NCBI RefSeq assembly: GCF_022201045.2
Contig: NC_068563.1
Location: forward strand, 1,612,001-1,676,000
Source: Citrus sinensis
Lineage: Eukaryota; Streptophyta; Magnoliopsida; Sapindales; Rutaceae
DNA length: 64,000 bases
Direction of reading: 5' to 3'
Part shown: piece by piece, positions 37,128-48,900 of the stretch
How the letters are laid out: the number at the start of each line of letters is the position of its first letter
Numbering within the stretch: position 1 is the first letter of the stretch
Made by a program: the position numbers and the translations under genes
The notes under the pieces: generated by a model
Seen by the model: only the letters and a program-made list of their open reading frames with translations
Databases searched by the model: none
What the model was told of the DNA's origin: nothing

Positions 37128-37905
37128 AATCCTTTTTTTTATGTTTTTTCAATAGATTTTAATGTCAAGCCTTATTTGTTCAACACTGCATAATTATGTA
37201 ATGTTGTTTTCTTACAGAGTGGATTTCACTGGTTTGTCTACTCATTTAAAGAAATAAACTAAAAAAAGGAAAAGAATATCTTAAAATTGGCATATAATGA
37301 CTCAGATGAATAATGAGATTACCATAATATTATTATAGGAGATTACCGTGAAAGACAAAATTTTGGTTGGATTTATAAAAACAACTTGAAACTACTTTTA
37401 TTAAAATATTTTCATTTGGGAACTTGAAGTTCTAAAAAATTAGATCTCTTCACTTACTTTCAAAATCAGATAATCATGAGAAATGCATTAGAAAAACTTG
37501 AGTAATTTCACGGCACTGGCCCATAACATAATAAGCTTGGAAAAAAGGAAAAAAAAAAAAAAGAAGTTAATGCGTCTGACAAATCATAAAATACAATAAA
37601 AAAACTCGGGAAGGTAATATATTTAGAAATGCCTTTTAATTAACAGTTTGGACAATAAATTTAAAAGTGCTATAATTTTTAACAAAGAAGACATAGCAAC
37701 AACATTGCTTTTACATTATGATCCAAAAAGACAACCAAGCTGCCAAGACCTTGTCACTGAAACTTGTATATGTTTAATTTAATCAATTTTTAACGTTGCT
37801 TGCCAAGCATACCATATGAAAATTAAGTCCAATTGCATGAACACTTTCTCTAGCCAGTGAAGGAAAACCTAAAACTAGCCTTAATTAAACAGCAACTAGC
37901 ATATA
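37128..37905. other. Intergenic left of the tandem duplication
   Basis: AT-rich DNA without recognisable features. It is the original left flank of the duplicated block. Confidence 0.4.
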
Positions 37906-38997
37906 TCACTTGCTTATCTTTTCTTGGGGGGTGTTTCAGAGATTATGTCCAATGCTTGATGGGTGAATCCATTATTTTCAAGGCCACTGATAAGAATCTT
38001 ATAAGACACTACTTCTTGAGGACATTTTTTAAAAATCTTGAAAGCTTCAACAATATTTCCAACAAAGAGCAATAACTCTCAATGGTAAATATAGTAGAAG
38101 ATATATAAATTTATTAATGGATATATGGTTTAATATAATCTTCTGCGCATCGACAAATCCGCAAATAAGAGACTCCTATGTGTAAAAATTACGCCATACA
38201 TTGTTTCGACAGAGAGCGGCTTTCACGTATTGTTATAACTAAGTTTCTAAGCATGCGATGTACGCACATCACACACTTCAAAAAGATTATATTTTAAGTA
38301 ACAATTGTCTACCTGCTTCCATTCTCATTCCCCTGACTGAGTAACATCTAAACCAGAATTTGAAGATGAAAGTAACATTGAAATAATGTCTAAATAACAA
38401 TCCATAACAAATTTCAAAATGTCACTAAAAGAAAATTGATAAGACATATATGGGTTTGCCTATAATCATACGTACGCCAATTCTAGCCATGTCAAAATCA
38501 GTAATAGTATTAGAATTATGCAAGATGGTTACCGAATATATTCAGTTGAACTCCAAGTTTTAATTAGTCAATTTGAGTAGTGTGCGAATACTATAAAAAA
38601 AAAAATTAATTCTAAATTGACCACTAACATGAGTTTTCCTCAAGAAAGTGGACTTCACTCTCATTTGGTCTTCATACCTACTTTAGTGGACGCTATAATG
38701 GAGATGGTAGAAAGGTTGCATTCTCAAATCTACCTTCATTGTTCATGATGTATTTGTCTTATCCTGTTACACAAAATTTAGTACCACATTTATACTCACT
38801 AAAGTGTGAGTAAATGAAAACGCTTCTCTAACTCACTCAATTCTTTGGGTTCTCTTTTCGATTAAGATACAATTTTTTTTGACAAGTTCTTCCATAAAAT
38901 AAAGGACAAATTATTATGTCTCTCATGGTCTTATTTACTCTCCACTTTCATGATTGGAATCACCGTAACTAGCCCATTGATTGATATATATCAGCAT

Positions 38998-39137
38998 TTA
39001 GAAAAATGCTTAGTGTAGAAAAGAACGAGAGAAATAATGAAGAAAGGGGTAGAGAGAGAGTGAGTGGGTAGAGAGAGAGAGTAAAATTCTATCGTTTTTC
39101 TCTCGTGCTTCTCTCTCTCTATCACTACTCCAGCATT
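38998..39137. mobile_element. Small MITE-like insertion or replacement in copy 1
   Basis: Copy 1 has about 140 bp with ends AAATGCTTAGTGTAG and (reverse complement) AAATGCTGGAGTAGTG and GAGAGA-rich interior. Copy 2 has instead about 40 unrelated bases. The imperfect inverted ends suggest a small transposon, but the missing 40 bp means a plain insertion does not explain it. Confidence 0.35.
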
Positions 39138-39254
39138 TATTATGAGATGACATTTTGCAACATTTCGTAATGACTTTTGTCACACTGAAAAGATGATAAA
39201 ATGTTAAAAACTTAATGAGTGAAAATTTAATTTTTTATCTAACTAATACTTAAA

Positions 39255-42088
39255 GGGTGTGTTTGGCACTCAGCATTACACCACATTAAAGCTCTGTATT
39301 GTATTAAATCAATACAATATCATGTTTGGCAAAAAGTTAACTTTGTATTAAACCTCATTATAATACACCAAACGCCGCAAAAAATAAACCCGTGGGGTAG
39401 TCGTAATTAGGCTGCATTGCATTCGAAAAGAGAAATAAAATATTTTCTTCTCCCAAACACGATCCTCAGCCACGACCATGAAACAAAATTTATCTTCTCA
39501 AAACCCAAAACAATACTTTTCTCTCAAACTCACTCATCTATCCACTGATTTTCCTCCATTCTCCTTCAATTTCTCAAGAGCCAAACATAGCAAACGCCTT
39601 GTCAGTGCGGCCATGCCCAGCCGTCGTGCAGTGTGAATCATTAAATGAGTTGTGCAGCCGCAGCATCTGAATCTTTGATTGGAGCGACGGTGTCATTTGA
39701 ATTCGAACAACAGCGTGGTGCGGCGGTGGTGCTACGGCGAGATTCGAACGGATTCACGTGCAGATTTCATTTTTCCATTTAGGTATTCAAGTGTTTTAGT
39801 TGATGGTTCTATAAAGCCAAATAAATAAATAAATAAATAATAATAATAATATATTGAAATCATTTTCATGAAATCTGGAAGTGTAGAGGCGTTGATGTGA
39901 GAGAGAGTGATTAAGAGGGCAGTGGAGATTGTGGTGTTGAATTGATGAATTTAGGAGATGGGCATTTTTTTTTAATAATTTGTTGGCTTGTTTGTTGGTT
40001 TGAATGTTTGTGTTATGTTTTCTAGCAATTGTTGTGGGAATGAGGTGAATGTTAAGAATTTGGAGAAGAATGTAAAAATATTGGTGATTTGAATTTTTCA
40101 AAAAAAAAGAAAAAGAAAATCATGGCTGATTCTTGCAGGAAGAAGATGATTGCTGCTAGAACAGTCAGTTACTTTTTTTTTTTTTTCCCAATGTTTCCCT
40201 TTTCCAACTCTTGGTGATTCAGGGGAAGCCTGAGTTGGTGGCTGATGATGAAACCAAGATGGCCCAGATGGTTTGCTCTCCAACAAACCATGAAGAGTGC
40301 ACGGCTTGTGGAAGTTAAAGGAGCAAATTCTGGTTATATTCCTTAAAAAATATATATTACCTAGGCATAGGTTACAGACCCTTAATTGAAGGGGGCATGG
40401 TTTGATAATATGGGTATCTGAAGTATGATTAAATAACTTTAACATGAAGTAACTTAAAATGCTCTGTATAGCTCATGTGTTAATATGTTTTGTTAACTGT
40501 ATAGTTCATATTTCGTGCTGGGTTGCTGTATTAAGAGTTTGAATACTGTGGAACCTGAAGTAACGATGACAATTTATTGAATTAGGTTATGACAATTTAT
40601 TCAATTAGGTTAATTACAATTAACGCTAGTGTTACTCATGATTGCAAAGTTGTATTTTTTAGTCCGATTTTGTCCTAGGAATGATATGAGAAGTTTGAAA
40701 TATGGTGATTTAGTTAAGATTTTATATGCCTTCTTGTGAATTCATGCATACTTATTCATGTCTCACATCTTCTCATTGGGTGCTCAGAACGCATTTTGGT
40801 AATTGCATGCAATAACATTGAGGGGTGAATGGTGATGGCCTCCTTAAATGGAAGAAATGAATGAATGGATTAGGAGAAGCCACAATAAGAGTGGAGTGCA
40901 TTTGAAATTCCTACCACACCCATTTGGATGCACTGTTTTCCACTCTATTTAAATTTCCTTTATCTTTCAAATTAAGTTGAAAGTAGTTTTGAATTTTGAT
41001 GATGGAGCCTTAGACTCTTGAAAATCTTGAAGATTGCGATGTTGCTGAAGAGTATGGAGATGGAGTGATTGCTGAAGATGTTGAAGCTGGTGTTGCTATT
41101 GTTGCTGCAATAGTGAAGTTGTTGAGGTTAATAGCAGCACTGTAAATGGCGGTGCTGTTGCTGTTGAAGAGAGCCCGCATGGTAAGGGATGATATTTGAC
41201 ATTATTTATGGATATAGCATAACTATTCTTATTCTAATATTCAACATTAATTTTACAGATGAAGAGAAGCCTTAAGATTGCTGCTTGCTAGGGAAAGAAT
41301 AAGTGAAGAGAAGCTGAACCAGATCTTAAAAGACATGCTTGAAGTTTTTTTTTTCCAATAAAAAGAGAAGCAACATCACAAAGACTACTTATTGGGGCAA
41401 AATTAATATTGGGAAGAAGAATAATCCATGGGAAAATGCTATGTAGATGCTCCTAAGATAGAGATATATGAGTCTTATAACTAAGTTAATATCTTGGTTA
41501 CTAATTATAGCGAAGCACGTTTATTTAGATTCTTATTAGGTTTATTATTTTCTTGGAACTTTCTATGGACAAAGAATTGAATATGTCAAGTGAATTGTGT
41601 TTATTGTACATAAACTTTAACATATAATAAATCAATAAATGATTCAATTTTAACAGTACATGTATTTATATCAATGAGAATTTCAAGGATCCTATAAATA
41701 TCAATTTGTATATTTGAAACCCTAGTGTTCAATAAATTTGAATAATATTAATTTATTAATAAATTAATATTTTTACATTATAATTTATTCATAAATTTAT
41801 AATTTATTATAATTAATAATAAATATTTAAATTTGAATAAATTTAAATAATATTAATTTAAAATTATTAATAATATAAATAATATAAAATATTAATACAA
41901 TTTAAACATATTAATATAATATAATATTTAATTTAAATTAATCACAAAAAATAATACAGTACAGTGTAACACCAAATATTGTACAATATTATTATAATAC
42001 AGTGCTAATGCAATACAACATAATACAATATACCAGCATTAAAATAATGCAATACAGCATAATACAATACAGTGTGCCAAACACACCC
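39255..42088. mobile_element. PIF/Harbinger-like transposon, 2.83 kb, inserted into duplication copy 1
   Basis: The ends read GGGTGTGTTTGGCACTC and, reverse-complemented, GGGTGTGTTTGGCACAC. Copy 2 supplies the empty site (ACTTAAGGAGCACTC), and an AAA-type 3 bp duplication is compatible with the filled site. Right-subterminal DNA has many AATACAATACAGC/ATAATACAATA repeats. No transposase frame is present. The middle (about 39450-41280) includes exon-like pieces, e.g. 40122-40168 and 40224-40316, that I cannot assign to a gene. Confidence 0.8.
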
Positions 42089-42420
42089 AAAAGAGCACTC
42101 ACTTTAGCAAGTCTGGGTTCTTCATTTCCGACTGTCTCTTCAACTTGTGAACATTCACATCAAACCTTTTAATCTACGGAAGGTAGTTAACATAGGTGTT
42201 GAAATTTAATTAAGTTCTTATTACAATTAAAAAAATATATTTGTATTTATTCTTGCTTACCGTGGCAATTTTCAAATGTTGTGGCATGCTATGTGTACAT
42301 GGTAATTCTCTTAAATTCTTAGCGCATTAATTTTATTATCACACCATCCACTTATTAAATGTCTCATTATTTGAAATGAAATTTTAGGATGTAATTTATC
42401 TACTCGCATTATTATATAAT

Positions 42421-42858
42421 AGAATATTATCATTTTATCACCTAACTTTTTCCAACATTTTACGTTTTCCACCAAAATTTTTTGACAAATGTTTTTTTCG
42501 CACTTAATGTTTTAGTTTTAAGCATTTTACTACCAAACCATCCACAAATTATTGATGTCTCAAGGGTATTTCAATAATGTCAATATGTTAAGCCAAAAGT
42601 ATTGTAATATTGACAATTCAATTGATAAAAACATTATCTTTTTATGTATAATTCATAATGGTTCTTTTAATTTCAAGGATTAAACTATATTTACACATTA
42701 TAAAGGCAAAATAAACTTTTATTATAAATTCTGTCATTATAAAATGATATGTTGGTAAAATAATAAAATTACAACGTTAAATGAAAAAAAAAATTATTGT
42801 AAAAAAAAAAACTAAAATGATGCGTCCGAAAAAAAGGGTGGTAAAATAATAATATTCC
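42421..42858. mobile_element. Mutator-like MITE, 438 bp (copy 1)
   Basis: The ends read AGAATATTATCATTTTATCA and, reverse-complemented, GGAATATTATTATTTTACCA. A perfect 9 bp target duplication TTATATAAT flanks it (42412-42420 and 42859-42867), as expected for MULEs. It is present at the matching place in copy 2, so it predates the tandem duplication. Confidence 0.8.
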
Positions 42859-43189
42859 TTATATAATTTACAAGCACTCTCAAATTTTAACAAATTCAAT
42901 GACCTAGACCAAGATAAAAGTTTTCAATTCAATGAGGTGCATTCATAATGGCCAATGCAGGTTACATGGGCACAACGTTCACTTATGAATTATAATTTAA
43001 TTACTAAGGGTAAACAAATATAGAACACTAACATACACGGCCTGTTTTTGCTCACAAACATGCTATTAATACCCTCACCTAAAAGTAGAACCTAGTGCAT
43101 GCAAAAACAGCTCAATTATCTCAAACATATTCAGGACAGTGAACACTGGTCCAGCTAAAGTCGATGTTTGGCATACCACTGACATGAAA

Positions 43190-43359
43190 CTATTTGGTCT
43201 GTAGTGATAGGTCTTGTAGCTGCTGGGGATCCACCTCTGATGGAGACCTTGTGAGGACACACTGAGCGGTTGTTGTCTTTGGGAAAGCAATAACATCCCT
43301 GATGGAATTGGTGCCTGCCAACAACATAACCAGCCTATCCAACCCAAACGCGATCCCCC
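43190..43359 (-). pseudogene. Duplicated terminal exon of aspartyl-tRNA synthetase
   Basis: Sequence-identical, as far as I compared, to the true last exon at 45747-45916 (offset 2557 bp). It includes the acceptor ACACGCAG and the stop. It encodes [20 protein letters not shown] and the tail up to [13 protein letters not shown]. No other AspRS exon is present, so it cannot make protein alone. It is intact and correctly oriented, so it could be used as an alternative 3' terminal exon of the gene next door with no change in protein. Confidence 0.9.
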
Positions 43360-43393
43360 CTGCGTGTGCAACATACCAACTGGTGAAACATAT

Positions 43394-45953
43394 TCACTTG
43401 CTTATCTTTTCTTGGGGGGTGTTTCAGAGATTATGTCCAATGCTTGATGGGTGAATCCATTATTTTCAAGGCCACTGATAAGAATCTTATAAGACACTAC
43501 TTCTTGAGGACATTTTTTAAAAATCTTGAAAGCTTCAACAATATTTCCAACAAAGAGCAATAACTCTCAATGGTAAATATAGTAGAAGATATATAAATTT
43601 ATTAATGGATATATGGTTTAATATAATCTTCTGCGCATCGACAAATCCGCAAATAAGAGACTCCTATGTGTAAAAATTACGCCATACATTGTTTCGACAG
43701 AGAGCGGCTTTCACGTATTGTTATAACTAAGTTTCTAAGCATGCGATGTACGCACATCACACACTTCAAAAAGATTATATTTTAAGTAACAATTGTCTAC
43801 CTGCTTCCATTCTCATTCCCCTGACTGAGTAACATCTAAACCAGAATTTGAAGATGAAAGTAACATTGAAATAATGTCTAAATAACAATCCATAACAAAT
43901 TTCAAAATGTCACTAAAAGAAAATTGATAAGACATATATGGGTTTGCCTATAATCATACATACGCCAATTCTAGCCATGTCAAAATCAGTAATAGTATTA
44001 GAATTATGCAAGATGGTTACCGAATATATTCAGTTGAACTCCAAGTTTTAATTAGTCAATTTGAGTAGTGTGCGAATACTATAAAAAAAAAATTAATTCT
44101 AAATTGACCACTAACATGAGTTTTCCTCAAGAAAGTGGACTTCACTCTCATTTGGTCTTCATACCTACTTTAGTGGACGCTATAATGGAGATGGTAGAAA
44201 GGTTGCATTCTCAAATCTACCTTCATTGTTCATGATGTATTTGTCTTATCCTGTTACACAAAATTTAGTACCACATTTATACTCACTAAAGTGTGAGTAA
44301 ATGAAAACGCTTCTCTAACTCACTCAATTCTTTGGGTTCTCTTTTCGATTAAGATACAATTTTTTTTGACAAGTTCTTCCATAAAATAAAGGACAAATTA
44401 TTATGTCTCTCATGGTCTTATGCACTCTCCACTTTCATGATTGGAATCACCGTAAGTTCGTAACTAGCCCATTGATTGATATATATCAGCATTTTTTGTT
44501 TCAAACATATTATATGTGTGCCTTTTATTCCACATATATTATGAGATGACATTTTGCAACATTTCGTAATGACTTTTGTCAAACTGAAAAGATGATAAAA
44601 TGTTAAAAACTTAATGAGTGAAAATTTAATTTTTTGTCTAACTAATACTTAAGGAGCACTCACTTTAGCAAGTCTGGGTTCTTCATTTCCTACTCTCTTC
44701 AACTTGTGAACATTTACGTCAAACCTTTTAATCTACGGAAGGTAGTTAACATAATTGTTGAAATTTAATTAAGTTCTTATTACAATAAAAAAAATATTTG
44801 TATTTATTCTTGCTTACCGTGGCAATTTTCAAATGTTGTGGCATGCTATGTGTACATGGTAATTCTCTTAAATTCTTAGCGCATTAATTTTATTATCACA
44901 CCATCCACTTATTAAATGTCTCATTATTTGAAATGAAATTTTAGGATGTAATTTATCTACTCACATTATTATATAATAGAATATTATCATTTTATCACCT
45001 AACTTTTTCCAACATTTTACGTTTTCCACCAAAATTTTTTGACAAATGTTTTTTTCGCACTTAATGTTTTAGTTTTAAGCATTTTACTACCAAACCATCC
45101 ACAAATTATTGATGTCTCAAGGGTATTTCAATAATGTCAATATGTTAAGCCAAAAGTATTGTAATATTGACAATTCAATTGATAAAAACATTATCTTTTT
45201 ATGTATAATTCATAATGGTTCTTTTAATTTCAAGGATTAAACTATATTTACACATTATAAAGGCAAAATAAACTTTTATTATAAATTCTGTCATTATAAA
45301 ATGATATGTTGGTAAAATAATAAAATTACAACGTTAAATGAAAAAAAAAATTATTGTAAAAAAAAAAACTAAAATGATGCGTCCGAAAAAAAGGGTGGTA
45401 AAATAATAATATTCCTTATATAATTTACAAGCACTCTCAAATTTTAACAAATTCAATGACCTAGACCAAGATAAAAGTTTTCAATTCAATGAGGTGCATT
45501 CATAATGGCCAATGCAGGTTACATGGGCACAACGTTCACTTATGAATTATAATTTAATTACTAAGGGTAAACAAATATAGAACACTAACATACACGGCCT
45601 GTTTTTGCTCACAAACATACTATTAATACCCTCACCTAAAAGTAGAACCTAGTGCATGCAAAAACAGCTCAATTATCTCAAACATATTCAGGACAGTGAA
45701 CACTGGTCCAGCTAAAGTCGATGTTTGGCATACCACTGACATGAAACTATTTGGTCTGTAGTGATAGGTCTTGTAGCTGCTGGGGATCCACCTCTGATGG
45801 AGACCTTGTGAGGACACACTGAGCGGTTGTTGTCTTTGGGAAAGCAATAACATCCCTGATGGAATTGGTGCCTGCCAACAACATAACCAGCCTATCCAAC
45901 CCAAACGCGATCCCCCCTGCGTGTGCAACATACCAACTGGTGAAACATATTCA
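43394..45953. repeat. Tandem duplication, copy 2 (uninterrupted)
   Basis: This 2.56 kb unit contains the 3' flank and last exon of AspRS. It is the copy still joined to the rest of the gene. Small differences from copy 1 include CGTAAGTTCGTAACTAG against CGTAACTAG and a few substitutions, so the event is recent. Confidence 0.95.
44978..45415. mobile_element. Mutator-like MITE, 438 bp (copy 2)
   Basis: The same element as at 42421-42858, carried along in the duplication, at the expected 2557 bp offset. Confidence 0.8.
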
Positions 45954-48900
45954 AATGAATGTTCAACAATTTATTTTCAGGCTGACTAGTTGACCCCGAC
46001 AATGTTTAGATATCAGCAGACCACATACTGAATCAACATTTTTTCGGATCAATTTAGCATGCAAGTGATTCACTATTAACGCAAGCAGGTATACATTTCT
46101 TACCATGAGGAGGAGCACCCATTTCCAAAGCCTCCAGTAGGTAGCCAAACTTTGCTTCAGCCTGTTGACAAAAATAGCATTACCCTTGTGCTTGAAAGAT
46201 GCAAATATGTTGTGAAAAAAAGGAACAATGTTCTATAACCAGAGTAGATGCCAGGCCTTGAAACCATTAGGTCTCAAATCCTTCACATGAGGGTTCAAGT
46301 CTGAGGTTGGCAATTGAAGTCACCGGAACTCAAAGCAGGTATTGCCACCACCTCAGCAAAGATGAACTGAAGTTTTGAATGAACTTAACACAAATAATCA
46401 AACCACAAACTGAAAGAGAAAGCATATCAGTTCTGCAGTCCCATGTTGGGGTCCCAATCAAGCAACCACACGATATATGAGCAGAACCTATTCTCACAGC
46501 ATATATAAAAATCACTCTTTATCCTGATGATAATTTCCCTCTAGTAGGCTGCCTCTAAACAAGGGTATGAATTGTCGCACAATGCATCATTATATAGTCA
46601 AAACCACAACTCACAGGACCCCTGGAGTTCACTAGTGGACATTTAACTTCCTAGAGTTATATGATCTAGACTCTCTGAACTTCCAGTAACACAAGAAATA
46701 CGCAATCGCGGCAACCAGAATAAGTATAGAGCATCAGCCCAACCAAAGTAAACATCAGCTTAGTTTAAGAGTCTTCTGACCTGTTCAGGAGAGATGCCAA
46801 CAATTTCCAAAACTTTTTGTTGGACCTCACGTTTATAAATTCTCAAACTTCCTCCACCAATCTGACACCACACAAATAGGCAATACCACATTTAATTGTC
46901 TTGAAGTTATTGTAAAAAAAAGCTTCAAATTTTGCAGATGTCACGATAAAATGAGTTACCTCAACTCCATTGTAAACCATGTCATAAGCAAGGGCACGAG
47001 CAGACGAAAGATCATCCATGTCTTCTGGGTTTGGTGCAGTAAATGGATGATGCAGGGCCTGCAGAGGAATAACAAATCCATGTCAAACTATAGCATTTTC
47101 ACTACTCAATTTTATCCATACAGCATATACCAATACATTTACTAATGACAACGTAGAATTGTTATTAAAATGTCCAGAAACAGGACAAGGCAAAATAGGC
47201 GAGGACAAACCCCAAACAATAATTCTATGTAGCACATTGGACAAAATCAGAGTAATGTTTCTTTTAAAAATGGCATGTAAAGAATGTGGCAAACGAAAAT
47301 CAAACAAGTATATAAATGCAGTAATGTGGAAATCACAGTAAAGGATAAGAGACAAACCTCAAGCCTTTGCTCTGAATCATTCCATTCGAACATTGGAAAG
47401 TCAGTAATCCACAGAATTGAATGCTTGGACTGAATGCCGTGGAGAAAAAAGAATATAAAAATGTCAGCCATACCAGCAGACCAATAACCATATACATTTG
47501 ACGGCTGGTCAGAACTTACATTATCAATTAAGCCCAACTCATGGGCCACAAACGTTCTAAGCCGGTCTAGAGTTTTATTAACTGATGCAGGATGACCCAC
47601 GGCAAACAAAATTAGATCACTCGGACCTGCAGAGCATCTTATCAGCAACTGCTCTTTATTGCTTGGACCCAAACTTGACACTAATGCTGGAATTCCCTCG
47701 ACACCTCCTGTCGGAAATTTAAAACACATGTCATTATACAATGAAACCATAACAGCTTCGCCTTGATAAAGGGAGACAGAGAGAGAGGAGAAAAGTGACT
47801 TTCTTTTTACCAGCATCCAAGACCTTCAGGAAAGGCAAACCCTTTGCTCCAGATTTTATTGCTTCATTATATATATCACCTTTTTTAAGAGCCGTGTTTG
47901 AATAAGTTTTAGCACCAGAAGGTACACATAATACTTTGATAATTCCCCCACTTTTCAAGGAATCTGAGAAAACCCTGAAGGGAGACTCTAAGAAAATATC
48001 AGATACCTGCATGCCAATGAAAAAACTCCTTCACTAACACCCATGCAAAAGGAAAATTATAGCTAGAAACCTGAAAAAATTAAAATTCCCTCATAATTCA
48101 TAAGTGAAGGTAGATGATTACATCATTCAACTGAAGACTGAATCTAGTATCTGGCCTGTCTGAACCATATCGACTCATTGCTTCAGCATATGTTAGTCTT
48201 GGGAAAGGGTTTGGGAGCTGGACATCTTTAATCTCCAGAAATATCTGCAACAAACAAAAATTTCTAATCAACCCTTGTAATGTCTTATTAAAATGTATTC
48301 ATCATAGCCTTTCACTTACAGAAGGAAAAAAAAATGAAATCAAAATTCTCCAAAAAGTAAATAAATGTATAATCTTTAAAATCTTCTTACTGTATAACTT
48401 ATTGCCTAGAGTACAGAAAAAACCACCAAACAAGTTTGAAGGTCAACTTGACACTACTAGTTCTGGTTTTGAGTCTAAGTCTGGTTTTGAATCCAAGTCA
48501 AGAGAAAGCTAACCTTTCTAATCAAATCTTCATTGAGCCTCAGCATGTCATCCAAAGGAGTGAAAGCCAGTTCCATATCAAGCTGAGTGAACTCAGGTTG
48601 TCTATCTGCTCTTAAATCTTCATCCCTGAAACATCTGCAATGAAAATGGGTGAAAAAAGAAAAAAGAAAAAAGAGATGTCGCTATTATGAAGCTCATGTA
48701 ACCACTTTGGACTTATACATCATGAAAGGATCAATTATAAAGGAGTCGACTTCTTCTCTTTATATGAGTCCATATGAGTCCAGTTGCCATATGCAACTAT
48801 CACTATAATATAATCAAACAACCAGTAAGCAAAATAACTACCTCGCTATTTGATAATATTTATCAAAACCCGAAACCATTAGCATCTGCTTAAAGAGCTG

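Larger units (their letters stand above)
37906..43396. repeat. Tandem duplication, copy 1 (interrupted by a transposon)
   Basis: Runs from TCACTTGCTTATC to ACATATTCA and matches 43394-45953 nearly base for base, apart from a 2.83 kb insertion (39255-42088), a small replaced patch (about 38998-39137) and scattered single changes. The junction with copy 2 shows a 3 bp microhomology (TCA). Confidence 0.95.

Noticed and set aside
37857-38075. Small plus-strand frame partly inside duplication copy 1
   Set aside because: It starts in unduplicated DNA and crosses the duplication boundary; the same sequence in copy 2 has no ATG-led frame, and no domain is visible.
43075-43374. Two identical 99-codon frames (also 45632-45931) as a small gene pair
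   Set aside because: They are a wrong frame of the AspRS terminal exon, duplicated; the correct frame encodes the synthetase C-terminus.
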